Of a DNA stretch of 14,607 nucleotides, positions 1 through 7,117 are shown one piece after another. Source of the stretch: an uncultured Clostridium sp. (GTDB lineage: Bacteria > Bacillota > Clostridia > Clostridiales > Clostridiaceae); the NCBI GenBank assembly GCA_934746785.1, contig CAKVFO010000087.1, positions 1-14,607 of the forward strand, in the 5' to 3' direction. The position numbers were made by a program, and so were the translations under genes. Numbering within the stretch: position 1 is the first letter of the stretch; each line of letters opens with the position of its first letter. The notes under the pieces are model-generated. The model searched no databases, was not told the origin of the DNA, and was given only the letters and a program-made list of their open reading frames with translations.

Positions 1-2
1 AT

Positions 3-1091
3 ACTATATATAATGCAGGAGACCTGCATCCAAACTGGTATTGGTATAAAAAATATATAAAAGGTGAATCTATAATAGATATTGCTTTAAGAAAAGGTAT
101 GACTACATGTTCTTTATTATGGCCTGTTACTGGAAAATCAAAAATTGATTATAATTTTCCTGAAATTTATCCGGTGAAGTGGTATCAAAATCAGATATTA
201 ATGTCTATGGGTTCAGGTTCTATTTTATATCAATATAAGTTAAATAAGAAGTATGGACACCTTAGAAGAGGGATAGAACAGCCTTGCTTAGATAACTTTG
301 TTATGAAGTGCCTTGAAGATACTATGAATGAAATAATGCCTGAATTAATTATGGTGCATTTTACAGATGTGGATACTAATAAGCATTTATATGGAACAAA
401 GAGCAGGGAAGTGAAGGAAGCTCTTAAAAGGCATGATGCACGTTTAGGTAAGATTTTAAATATTTTAAAGAAGAAAAATATTTTAGAGGATACAGATATT
501 ATAGTCCTTGGAGATCATGCGGCTAAAGATGTAAAAAAAATTATAAAAATAAATAAGCTTTTAGCAGATAAGGGGTATATTAATATATCTAAAAATGGGA
601 ACTTGTTAGATTATGATGCTTATTGTAAAGGACTTGATGGAAGTGCTTATATTTATCTTAAAAATCCTGAAAATGAAAGGATAAAAACAAGTATAAAAAA
701 AATATTAAATGATTTTAAGAATGAAAGTCAAGCCATTGAATACATAGCAGATGAGGGGAAAATTAAGGAATATGGAGCAGATTTAAAGGCTGCATTTATG
801 CTTGAAGCAAAAGAAGACTATTACTTTTTAGATGATTTTATAGGTCAGGTAATTGAAGATATTAATGAAGATGAAGTAGGAAAAATTAATCATATATATA
901 GAGCAGTACATGGTTATAGTCCTAGAAAAAAGGATTATAAAACATTTTTCATAGCTGTTGGTAAAGATTTTAGCGCAGGAACTGTAATTGAAAACGGTAA
1001 AATCATAAATCATGGACCAACCATAGCAAAACTTTTAGGAGAAGAACTTAAAGATTGTGATGGGGAAGTAGAATATAATATTTTTGCATAA
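3..1091 (+). CDS. Alkaline-phosphatase-superfamily phosphodiesterase (5' partial)
   Basis: The reading frame is open from the left edge (codons in phase from base 3), so the ATG at 99 is probably internal and the true start lies outside the window. The visible part fits the type I phosphodiesterase/nucleotide pyrophosphatase branch of the alkaline phosphatase superfamily, metal-dependent hydrolases of phosphodiester or phosphate ester bonds. Counting from the ATG at 99, metal-ligand motifs appear in family order: FTDVDTNKH (Asp90/Asp92, His96), LGDHA (Asp139, His140), and HGYSP with a late His near residue 288. The segment before the ATG reads HPNWYWY..GESIIDIALRKG, also typical of the family. 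The nucleophile Thr/Ser and first Asp ligand would lie upstream and cannot be checked. No signal peptide or membrane segment is seen in this part. The natural substrate cannot be told. A hairpin terminator follows directly, so this is the last gene of its transcript. Confidence 0.8.
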   Translation, partial: TIYNAGDLHPNWYWYKKYIKGESIIDIALRKGMTTCSLLWPVTGKSKIDYNFPEIYPVKWYQNQILMSMGSGSILYQYKLNKKYGHLRRGIEQPCLDNFVMKCLEDTMNEIMPELIMVHFTDVDTNKHLYGTKSREVKEALKRHDARLGKILNILKKKNILEDTDIIVLGDHAAKDVKKIIKINKLLADKGYINISKNGNLLDYDAYCKGLDGSAYIYLKNPENERIKTSIKKILNDFKNESQAIEYIADEGKIKEYGADLKAAFMLEAKEDYYFLDDFIGQVIEDINEDEVGKINHIYRAVHGYSPRKKDYKTFFIAVGKDFSAGTVIENGKIINHGPTIAKLLGEELKDCDGEVEYNIFA

Positions 1092-1097
1092 AAACTT

Positions 1098-1136
1098 AGG
1101 AGTATAGAGTAATAATTACTTTGTATTCCTATTTTT
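1098..1136 (+). terminator. Terminator after the phosphodiesterase gene
   Basis: Arms 1098-1112 and 1116-1130 form a 15-bp stem in RNA with three G-U pairs and a 3-nt loop, followed by ATTTTT. It begins 6 nt after the stop codon. The T tract is short, so efficiency may be moderate. Confidence 0.65.
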
Positions 1137-1184
1137 GGATTATACAACTTTTAATATAGTTCCATATTTACTTTGTACTGGTAA

Positions 1185-1213
1185 TTGACATTGAAGGTCA
1201 AAGAAGGTAAAAT
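1185..1213 (+). promoter_or_regulatory. htpG promoter, sigma-A type
   Basis: A perfect -35 TTGACA (1185-1190) is followed by a 17-bp spacer and -10 TAAAAT (1208-1213). The predicted transcription start lies near 1220, leaving only about 15 nt before the htpG start codon. Confidence 0.75.
1196..1212 (+). promoter_or_regulatory. CtsR-like operator overlapping the htpG promoter
   Basis: GGTCAAA-GAA-GGTAAAA matches the known CtsR heptad direct repeat (GGTCAAA-NAN-RGTCAAA) at every position but one in the second heptad. It covers most of the spacer and the -10 box, where a bound repressor would block RNA polymerase. The match is seen in the sequence; CtsR control is inferred. Confidence 0.55.
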
Positions 1214-1234
1214 TGTTAACAAGGGAGTGATTTG

Positions 1235-3100
1235 ATGAGTAATAAAAAAGGAAGTATTTCAATAGATACAGAAAATATTTTTCCAATAATTAAAAAATGG
1301 TTATATTCTGATAAGGATATTTTTATAAGAGAATTAATTAGCAATGGCTGTGATGCAGTAAGTAAGTTTAAGAGACTTGTTTCTATGGGAGAAGCAGAAG
1401 AAAGTCAAGGAGAATCTTATAAAATTCTTGTTTCTGTAAATAAGGAAGAAGGCACTCTTAAGTTTGAAGATAATGGTCTTGGTATGACTGAAGAAGAAGT
1501 GGAAAAGTATATAACTCAAATAGCTTTTTCAGGAGCTAAAGATTTCGTAGAGCAGTATAAGGATAAAATGGGAGATTCAAATGATATAATAGGCCATTTT
1601 GGATTAGGATTTTATTCAGCATTTATGGCAGCTCATAAAGTTCAAATAGATACTCTTTCATATAAGAAAGATGCTAAGGCAGTTAGATGGATTTCTGATG
1701 GAGGTACTGAATATGAGGTGGAAGAATCTGATAAAGCTTCTAGAGGTACTATAATTACTCTTTATTTAAATGAGGAATCTAAGGAATTCTTAGAAGAATA
1801 TAAGGTAAGACAAGTAATAGGAAAGTATTGTGCTTTCATGCCAACTGAAATTTATTTTGAAAATGAATGTGCTGAAAAGAAGGAAGAAGATAAGGCTGAA
1901 GATGTAAAGCCTCTTAATGATGTTTCTCCTTTATGGTTAAAGAAACCAAGTGAATGTACTGATGAGGAATATAAAGATTTTTATAAGAAGGTATTCCATG
2001 ATTATGAAGATCCTCTTTTCTGGATTCATTTAAATGTGGATTATCCATTTAATTTAAAGGGTATACTTTATTTCCCTAAATTAAAAAATGAATTTGAATT
2101 AGTTGAAGGTCAAGTTAAGTTATTTAATAATCAGGTTTTTGTAGCAGATAATATAAAAGAAGTAATACCTGAGTTTCTTTTACTTTTAAAGGGTGCAATT
2201 GACTGCCCTGATTTACCTTTAAATGTATCAAGAAGTTTCCTTCAAAATGATAAACAGGTTAATAAGATTTCTAAACATATAATTAAGAAAGTTTCGGATA
2301 AGTTAAATTCTATATTTATGAATGATAGAGATAAATATAATGAGTTCTGGGATGATATACAGGTATTTATTAAATATGGATGTATAAAGGATGAAGGATT
2401 CTATGATAAGATAAAGGATTCTATTATATTTAAAACAATAAATGATAAGTATGTTACTTTAAAGGATTATTTAGAAGCAGCAAAAGAAAAACATGATAAT
2501 AAGGTGTTCTATGTAAGTGATTTAGAAAAACAATCTCAATATATTAAGTTGTTTAAAGATTATGGATTAGATGCAGTTATATTAACTACTCCAATTGATA
2601 ATAACTTTATATCTTTCTTAGAATTTAAAGATACAAATGTGAAGTTTAATAGAATAGATTCAGATCTTTCAGAGGTATTAAAAGATGAAGGCAATGTTGT
2701 GATTTCTGAAGAAGAAAAAACAAAGATAACTGATATTTTTAAGAATGTTTTTGGTGATAAAATGAAGGAATATTCAGTAGAAAGTCTTAAAAATGAAGAA
2801 ACACCAGTTATGATTTTAATATCTGAATATTCAAGAAGAATGGCTGAAATGCAGAAGCAATTTGGAGGCTCAATTCCAGGAATGTCTATGCCAGAAGAAA
2901 GAACATTAGTTATAAATGAAAAAAATCCAATAGTTAAGAAGATAGTAGATTTAAGTAGTGATGAAGCTAATAAAGAAAAAGTAGAAAAGATATGTAAACA
3001 GGTTGTTGATTTAGCTCTAATTTCTACTAAATCTTTAAGTGGAGATGAACTTGGTGAATTTATTACAAGAAGTAATGATTTAATTCTTGAATTATTGTAA
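1235..3100 (+). CDS. htpG: HtpG, Hsp90-family molecular chaperone
   Basis: This is the cytosolic ATP-dependent chaperone of the Hsp90 family, full length at 621 aa. The N-terminal GHKL ATPase domain is clear: ELISNGCDA with catalytic Glu33 and Asn37, DNGLGM at 79-84 (adenine-binding Asp79), the lid glycine motif GHFGLGF at 120-126, and SRGTIITLYL later. The middle domain contains the conserved LPLNVSRSFLQND segment, which carries the catalytic-loop Arg. The C-terminal dimerisation region ends the protein. A TTG in the same frame lies one codon upstream (1232), but the ATG at 1235 is preferred because GGGAG (1223-1227) sits 7 nt before it. The gene is monocistronic, with its own promoter and a strong terminator. 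The CtsR-like box suggests heat/protein-stress control. Confidence 0.95.
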   Translation: MSNKKGSISIDTENIFPIIKKWLYSDKDIFIRELISNGCDAVSKFKRLVSMGEAEESQGESYKILVSVNKEEGTLKFEDNGLGMTEEEVEKYITQIAFSGAKDFVEQYKDKMGDSNDIIGHFGLGFYSAFMAAHKVQIDTLSYKKDAKAVRWISDGGTEYEVEESDKASRGTIITLYLNEESKEFLEEYKVRQVIGKYCAFMPTEIYFENECAEKKEEDKAEDVKPLNDVSPLWLKKPSECTDEEYKDFYKKVFHDYEDPLFWIHLNVDYPFNLKGILYFPKLKNEFELVEGQVKLFNNQVFVADNIKEVIPEFLLLLKGAIDCPDLPLNVSRSFLQNDKQVNKISKHIIKKVSDKLNSIFMNDRDKYNEFWDDIQVFIKYGCIKDEGFYDKIKDSIIFKTINDKYVTLKDYLEAAKEKHDNKVFYVSDLEKQSQYIKLFKDYGLDAVILTTPIDNNFISFLEFKDTNVKFNRIDSDLSEVLKDEGNVVISEEEKTKITDIFKNVFGDKMKEYSVESLKNEETPVMILISEYSRRMAEMQKQFGGSIPGMSMPEERTLVINEKNPIVKKIVDLSSDEANKEKVEKICKQVVDLALISTKSLSGDELGEFITRSNDLILELL

Positions 3101-3114
3101 TTTTGAGAGTAATT

Positions 3115-3160
3115 AAAAAGGGATTGTATCATATCAGTATGATATGATACATCCCTTTTT
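3115..3160. terminator. Bidirectional terminator between htpG and the receptor pseudogene
   Basis: The stem has a 5' arm at 3115-3135 and a 3' arm at 3141-3160, with one bulged T and a 5-nt AGTAT loop. It starts in AAAAAGGG and ends in CCCTTTTT, so a U tract follows the stem on both strands. It lies between two convergent genes and can serve both. Confidence 0.85.
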
Positions 3161-3190
3161 AAATTAAAATTTTTACTAAAAAGCGTGATG

Positions 3191-4040
3191 TCAGCTATTT
3201 TGTTTGTAGTAATTATTTGTTAATTCATTAAGTGTATCACATTGACCGCTTATATCATTAACTGCATGAAGGATATTTTCAATTTGTCTTTCGTAAAATG
3301 TCCTTTAAAGATATTTCTATACTATTAGCAAGATTCTTTGTCTCTGAAGCAAGTTTTGAAACTTCAGTAGCAACTACAGCAAATCCTTTTCCATGTGCAC
3401 CGGCTCTTGCAGCTTCAATGCTTGCATTTAAAGATAATAGGTTTGTTTGTTCTGAAATGTTTTTTATTAATGTCATCTGTTCAAAGGTATTATTCATACG
3501 TTGCATATTGTCTTTTGTTGATTCGCTCATCTTATTTGATAAGTTTTCAAGTTCTGTTGAAATATTAAGTGTATGGTTTGCTTTATTTGAAGCATTTTCA
3601 ACCATAGTAACTATAGCATCAACTGAGTTGTTAAGATTCTTAATAGAATCATTTAATACATTTGCAGTGGAATCTATTGTTTCTATTGTAGATTGGATCT
3701 TTAAATTTGTTTCTTCAGAATCTTTTAAATTTTCTATGCTTAATCTTAGTGTCCTATTTCCACATATAGAAGTACATTGAAGGACAATTAAAGTTATTAT
3801 TTGAAAAAGCATTAATGTAAAGAAGCAGCTAGTTTCTAATTGGTCTCCTAATATACCGTTTGGAATAATAAATTGTAATAATATTGTTGAGAAAAAGGAT
3901 GTTATTGATTGAGGGCATCCATTACAGTTTATTATGTAATAGATTGATGCTCCCAAGATAATTAAAGGAATTACATAGGCACATATATCAGAATTTTCAT
4001 CTGTAATTAGGTGGAAGTAATAAAAAGTTTTGGTTATGAC
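3191..4040 (-). pseudogene. Chemoreceptor (MCP)-like membrane protein, frameshifted and 5'-truncated
   Basis: The main frame (3279-3956, 225 aa from a weak TTG) has a hydrophobic N-terminal part with two or three likely membrane segments, a coiled-coil stretch, and an MCP signalling tip at residues 169-186 (EQTNLLSLNASIEAARAG) followed by GKGFAVVATEVSKLA. That is the CheA/CheW contact region. The frame stops early at 3279. Dropping one T from a four-T run (plus-strand AAAA 3295-3298) joins it to DIYERQIENILHAVNDIS..., which runs to a stop at 3191-3193 and looks like the natural tail. Upstream of the TTG the frame stays open and hydrophobic (ICAYVIPLIILG) to a TAA at 4041-4043, which abuts the 57-bp element at 4044. 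No good start codon or ribosome site is seen, so the true N-terminus is probably lost. The cytoplasmic domain is short for an MCP. It could instead be a small but genuine receptor with a sequencing error at the T run. Confidence 0.6.
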
Positions 4041-4043
4041 TTA

Positions 4044-4100
4044 CTGTTTTAAATAAATGTTGTTTTTGTATTTATTAAAAACAACATTTATTTGAAACAG
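4044..4100. mobile_element. 57-bp miniature element (MITE) with the ends of the nearby IS
   Basis: It begins CTGTTTTAAATAAATGTTG and ends CAACATTTATTTGAAACAG, the same 19-bp ends as the insertion sequence at 6157-7136. This includes the single difference between the two IS ends (T on the left, C on the right at position 7). The inner bases extend the pairing to 24 bp per arm with one G-T pair and a 9-nt loop, so the whole element folds into one hairpin. It codes for nothing. Flanking 8-mers (4036-4043 and 4101-4108) do not match, so no target duplication is visible. Confidence 0.8.
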
Positions 4101-4305
4101 CAATTGATAAGGGAATGGTAACTTTTATAGTGATAGGTAAAAGGGGATAGTAGTGAGGATTTATTTTAAATATTAATGGATATTAGTTATGAGGGGGTTG
4201 AAAAAATTCCTAAAAAATACATTTATGTAGAAGAACGTGAGATGAGTAATTTACACAATTACAAAATAAGAAGGAGAAGAAGCACTTTAGTATTTCATCA
4301 AGTAT

Positions 4306-4336
4306 AAAAACAGGAACTAATAAAGGCATTAGTTCC
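4306..4336 (-). terminator. Terminator of the DEAD-box helicase gene
   Basis: On the minus strand GGAACTAAT (4336-4328) pairs with ATTAGTTCC (4321-4313) across a 6-nt loop, then TG and TTTTT. It lies 13 nt after the helicase stop codon. Confidence 0.75.
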
Positions 4337-4349
4337 CCTTTCAAAATAA

Positions 4350-5486
4350 TTAGATTAATTTTCCATGAGATAATGTTTTCTTAGTGATTTTTATTCCAAA
4401 ATCTCTTTCATAAATTCTTATAGCAGCTTTTTCTTTGTTTGATACTAAAGAAATTGTTTGCCCTGAATTATTTCCTCTTGCAGTACGGCCAGCTCTATGT
4501 AAGTATTCTTGAGAGCTTTTTGGAAAATCTAAGTTAATAACATGAGTAATATCATTTATGTCTAATCCTCTAGCAGAAATATCAGAAGAAACCAAGATGT
4601 TTATTTTACCATTCCTAAATGATTCAAGAGCATTTTGTCTTTGTTCTTTTGAAATACCTTTGTGTATAGCAAAGCATGATTTGTTATGGAAAGTAAGCTT
4701 ATCTTTTATTATATTTATTTCATATCCTTTATTTACAAATACTAAAGCCTTTTTAGGATTTACAGCAGCTATTAGTTTTCTTAAAGTTTCGAATTTGTCT
4801 CTTGGATCTACTTCTATGTATAAGTGTTCTATGCTAGGATTTAAAGAATGTTTTTCTTCATTCTTAAAAATAACAGGGTCTTTCATAAGTTCTTTTGCTG
4901 TTGCAAGAGTTTTATTATTTATTGTTGCAGAGAAAATCATAAGCTGTCTATCTCTCATAGTTGTTTTAATTACATCTTTAACCATAGCTGAGCTTGTATT
5001 GTCCAAAAGGTTATCAGCTTCATCAATAACTATTGTTTTTATAGTGTGAGCAGTGATTTTTTTCTTTTTCTTTATAAGATCTAGAACTCTTCCAGTTGAA
5101 CCTACAATAATATGTGGTTTGATATCTTTTAATTTTTTTATTTGTTTATCAATATTTACATCTCCCATAACCGCTAAGGATGTAACAGGAATTTCAGAGT
5201 TTTTAGCTAATAGCTTAACTTGATTTTCTATTTGCATAACTAATTCATGTGTTGGCGCTAAAATTAAAGCCTGCATTTCTCTTTTAGAAGTGTCGATCTT
5301 TTCAAAAAGAGGTAGGAGAAAAGCAAGGGTTTTTCCACTTCCTGTATGGGATTCACCTATTATATCTTTATTTTTAATAGCTCCTGGTATAACTAATTCT
5401 TGAATTTTTGTTGGTGAAGTAATATTTTGTTTTTCTAAACCTTTGATTAATTGTTCATTTAAACCTAGTTCCTTAAATGATTCCAT
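4350..5486 (-). CDS. DEAD-box ATP-dependent RNA helicase
   Basis: This cytosolic RNA-unwinding ATPase probably acts in ribosome assembly or RNA turnover. The motifs stand in order: Q motif (ELGLN..., Pro25, Gln29), motif I SHTGSGKT (46-53), Ia APTHEL (78-82), Ib-like STGR (130-133, where TPGR is usual), II DEAD (155-158), III SAT (186-188), IV LVFVNK (248-253), V ARGLDI (305-310), VI HRAGRTAR (330-337, usually HRIGRTGR). At 378 aa it is little more than the two RecA-like domains, with a short basic tail ending GIKITKKTLSHGKLI. There is no RNA-binding domain of the DbpA/CsdA type. It starts at ATG 5486, with AAAGGAG a few nt upstream. It has its own promoter and terminator. Which named helicase it corresponds to cannot be told. 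Confidence 0.92.
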   Translation of the reverse strand: MESFKELGLNEQLIKGLEKQNITSPTKIQELVIPGAIKNKDIIGESHTGSGKTLAFLLPLFEKIDTSKREMQALILAPTHELVMQIENQVKLLAKNSEIPVTSLAVMGDVNIDKQIKKLKDIKPHIIVGSTGRVLDLIKKKKKITAHTIKTIVIDEADNLLDNTSSAMVKDVIKTTMRDRQLMIFSATINNKTLATAKELMKDPVIFKNEEKHSLNPSIEHLYIEVDPRDKFETLRKLIAAVNPKKALVFVNKGYEINIIKDKLTFHNKSCFAIHKGISKEQRQNALESFRNGKINILVSSDISARGLDINDITHVINLDFPKSSQEYLHRAGRTARGNNSGQTISLVSNKEKAAIRIYERDFGIKITKKTLSHGKLI

Positions 5487-5543
5487 ATATATCTCCTTTA
5501 AGTAGTATAGTATTTTGTATAAGTTAGATAAATATACGACTTT

Positions 5544-5571
5544 ATTGTAGCATAAGAAATTTATAATTCAA
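5544..5571 (-). promoter_or_regulatory. Probable helicase promoter
   Basis: On the minus strand TTGAAT (5571-5566), a 16-bp spacer, then TACAAT (5549-5544). The start site would fall near 5537, giving a leader of about 50 nt. Confidence 0.5.
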
Positions 5572-5621
5572 ATGTCGGCATAAAAAAGATTATATTTAAA
5601 GATAGAAGTGTTAATGTTATT

Positions 5622-5631
5622 TTGCTATAAT
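5622..5631 (+). promoter_or_regulatory. Probable yaaR promoter with extended -10
   Basis: TTGCTATAAT contains TATAAT (5626-5631) preceded by TG and one base, an extended -10. No good -35 lies 17 bp upstream. It is 24 bp before the yaaR start codon. Confidence 0.5.
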
Positions 5632-5654
5632 GAGGTTATGAAAGGAATGATATT

Positions 5655-6080
5655 ATGGAGATTGGGAGAGTAACAAGGTCAACTATAACACCTACTGATG
5701 AAAAGAAAGTTGTAACAGGTAGAAAAAGTTTTTCTCAAAGCTTTGGAAGAGAAAAAGAGAGAAAATCACAAGAGCAATTAAAAAAAATGTGTGATGATAT
5801 TAAAAAAAGAGGAAATAGGTTAGTATTAACTAAAACTTATGCAGATGTAAGAATGTATAAGAAGATGATTAAAGAGTATTTAGAATCTGTTCTACAGTAT
5901 ATGTATGATACTAAAAAAGATATAAGTTTCTGGCAGACACAATATTTTGTGACTGTGGATATTGTTGATGCTAAATTAGATGAATTAACAAATGCATTGT
6001 TAGGTGAAGAAAAAGAAAACCTTGATGTAGCTGCTACCATCGATGAAATTCAAGGATTAATTGTTGATATTTATAGATAG
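5655..6080 (+). CDS. yaaR: YaaR/DUF327-family protein
   Basis: This 141-aa soluble protein matches the YaaR (DUF327) family of Firmicutes and Thermotogae in length and sequence style. The N-terminus is disordered and basic (EIGRVTRS..., EKKVVTGRKSFSQSF). It is followed by a helical core with the recognisable GNRLVLTKTYADVRMYKKMIKEYL stretch (written here in part: Arg54-Leu76 region) and a C-terminus ending IDEIQGLIVDIYR. Family members lack a settled biochemical role, so none is assigned. AAAGGA (5641-5646) lies 8 nt before the ATG at 5655, and an extended -10 promoter is close upstream. A terminator follows, so it is probably transcribed alone. Confidence 0.85.
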   Translation: MEIGRVTRSTITPTDEKKVVTGRKSFSQSFGREKERKSQEQLKKMCDDIKKRGNRLVLTKTYADVRMYKKMIKEYLESVLQYMYDTKKDISFWQTQYFVTVDIVDAKLDELTNALLGEEKENLDVAATIDEIQGLIVDIYR

Positions 6081-6088
6081 ATTTTATT

Positions 6089-6122
6089 AAGTGTTTGGAG
6101 AGGAGTCTTCAGGCACTTTTTT
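6089..6122 (+). terminator. Terminator of yaaR
   Basis: A 12-bp stem (6089-6100 with 6107-6118, allowing three G-U pairs) has a 6-nt loop AGGAGT and is followed by TTTT. It lies 9 nt past the yaaR stop. Confidence 0.75.
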
Positions 6123-6156
6123 CTATATATAATAATGAGGATTTAGATATAATTAT

Positions 6157-6175
6157 CTGTTTTAAATAAATGTTG
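6157..6175 (+). repeat. Left inverted repeat of the IS
   Basis: CTGTTTTAAATAAATGTTG, identical to the left 19 bp of the miniature element at 4044. Confidence 0.85.
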
Positions 6176-6206
6176 GTGATTAAAAAGTTAAAATACGGTC
6201 AATAAT

Positions 6207-6221
6207 TCACCTAAGAGGTGA
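6207..6221 (+). promoter_or_regulatory. Hairpin sequestering the transposase ribosome site
   Basis: TCACCT (6207-6212), loop AAG, AGGTGA (6216-6221): a perfect 6-bp stem whose 3' arm is the Shine-Dalgarno sequence, 5 nt before the TTG start. This would hold translation down in any mRNA covering the region, including read-through from outside the element. Confidence 0.55.
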
Positions 6222-6226
6222 GATAG

Positions 6227-7096
6227 TTGGTATTTACTTATGAAAATTTAATTACTTTAGATAATGACATTAATAGTTTATTTAAAATTATTCTATATGA
6301 GAGAAGAAGAAAATCTATAAATGAATGTCCACATTGCAAAAGTAAGGCCTTTATTAAATATGGCAGGTATAATGGTATACAAAGATATAAATGTAACAAA
6401 TGTAAAAGGACATTTTCATTAACTACAAATTCTGTATGGTATTATTCAAAAAAGAAAGTGGATGATTGGACTAATTTTATAGAGATGATGTTAGAGAAAA
6501 AGAGTCTGCGCTTGACAAGTAGAAAACTAAATATAAGCTTGACTACAGGTTTTTATTGGAGACATAAATTAATGGATGCTATGTGTGAAAATAATAAAGT
6601 AGAAAAATTAAGTGATTATGTACATATATTAACTGATAAAATTCAAGAAAATCATAAAGGCTCTAGAGGTGACCATAGTGATGCTGGACATTTATGGATA
6701 GCTACAGCTAAAGGAGGCATGGATAAAATTATTTCTGAACCTATTTCAAAAAATCTATGGAGCAATAGGAGTTTTGCTGAAAAAATATACAACAAAATTG
6801 ATAGAAAATCATTTATCAAAGCATATCAAAATAGATATGTGTGTGTTATGGCTGAAAAACATAATAAGAGTCTTAAAGGTTATATAAAAGATGTTAAAGA
6901 TAGAAGCGTAGAAAACTATATGAATATGTATCATAGATGGTTTGCTGGATTTAGAGGGATTGCAACTAAATATATAAAAGAATATTTAAATTGGTATATG
7001 ATGTTTTATAGAGAGAAAAAATATTATTGTTTTGGCTATATAAGAGAAATTGTAAAGGTGAAAAAATATATTAGAACTTATGAGATTGGTAAATAG
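6227..7096 (+). CDS. IS1595-like transposase (zinc ribbon, HTH, RNase-H-like domain)
   Basis: The 289-aa protein starts at TTG 6227; AGGTGA lies 5 nt upstream. It carries an N-terminal zinc ribbon (Cys34, Cys37, Cys56, Cys59; CPHC...CNKC), a helix-turn-helix-like stretch around 95-115 (LRLTSRKLNISLTTGFYWRHK), then the expected RNase-H-like transposase domain. Its C-terminal part (RWFAGFRGIATKYIKEYLNWY) fits the RF.GVATKYL..YL.W signature I know from IS1595-family enzymes. The first catalytic block is odd. From memory, family members read H-A-D-E-T-Y-F ahead of a Lys-Gly; here the same spacing gives H133-I-L-T-D-K-I ahead of Lys144-Gly145. The usual Asp-Glu pair thus falls on Leu135-Thr136. 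Asp192 (KIDRKSF) could be the second acidic residue. The frame is uninterrupted, so this is either a catalytically altered lineage or a recently inactivated copy. Confidence 0.75.
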   Translation: MVFTYENLITLDNDINSLFKIILYERRRKSINECPHCKSKAFIKYGRYNGIQRYKCNKCKRTFSLTTNSVWYYSKKKVDDWTNFIEMMLEKKSLRLTSRKLNISLTTGFYWRHKLMDAMCENNKVEKLSDYVHILTDKIQENHKGSRGDHSDAGHLWIATAKGGMDKIISEPISKNLWSNRSFAEKIYNKIDRKSFIKAYQNRYVCVMAEKHNKSLKGYIKDVKDRSVENYMNMYHRWFAGFRGIATKYIKEYLNWYMMFYREKKYYCFGYIREIVKVKKYIRTYEIGK

Positions 7097-7117
7097 GGGG
7101 AATGTCTAAAATAATAA

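Larger units (their letters stand above)
4041..4349. other. Gene-poor stretch between receptor remnant and helicase
   Basis: It holds the 57-bp inverted-repeat element (4044-4100) and the helicase terminator (4306-4336). The remainder has no convincing gene. One small plus-strand frame, 4176-4307 (43 aa, Arg/Lys-rich, starting MDISYEGVEKIPKK), has no ribosome site at a useful distance. I recognise no family in it. Confidence 0.5.

Noticed and set aside
2560..3132. 190-codon minus-strand frame opposite the htpG 3' end
   Set aside because: It is the antisense shadow of a well-supported Hsp90 frame, is Ser/Ile-rich without motifs, and overlaps the htpG terminator.
3298..3780. 160-codon plus-strand frame over the receptor remnant
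   Set aside because: Antisense shadow of the MCP-like frame, which has a clear signalling-tip motif; this one has none.
4176..4307. Plus-strand 43-codon frame, basic, before the helicase gene
   Set aside because: No ribosome site within a useful distance of its ATG, its end overlaps the helicase terminator, and I recognise no family; kept only as a note in the gene-poor region.
4558..5049. 163-codon plus-strand frame within the helicase gene
   Set aside because: Antisense shadow of the DEAD-box frame with no start context or motif.
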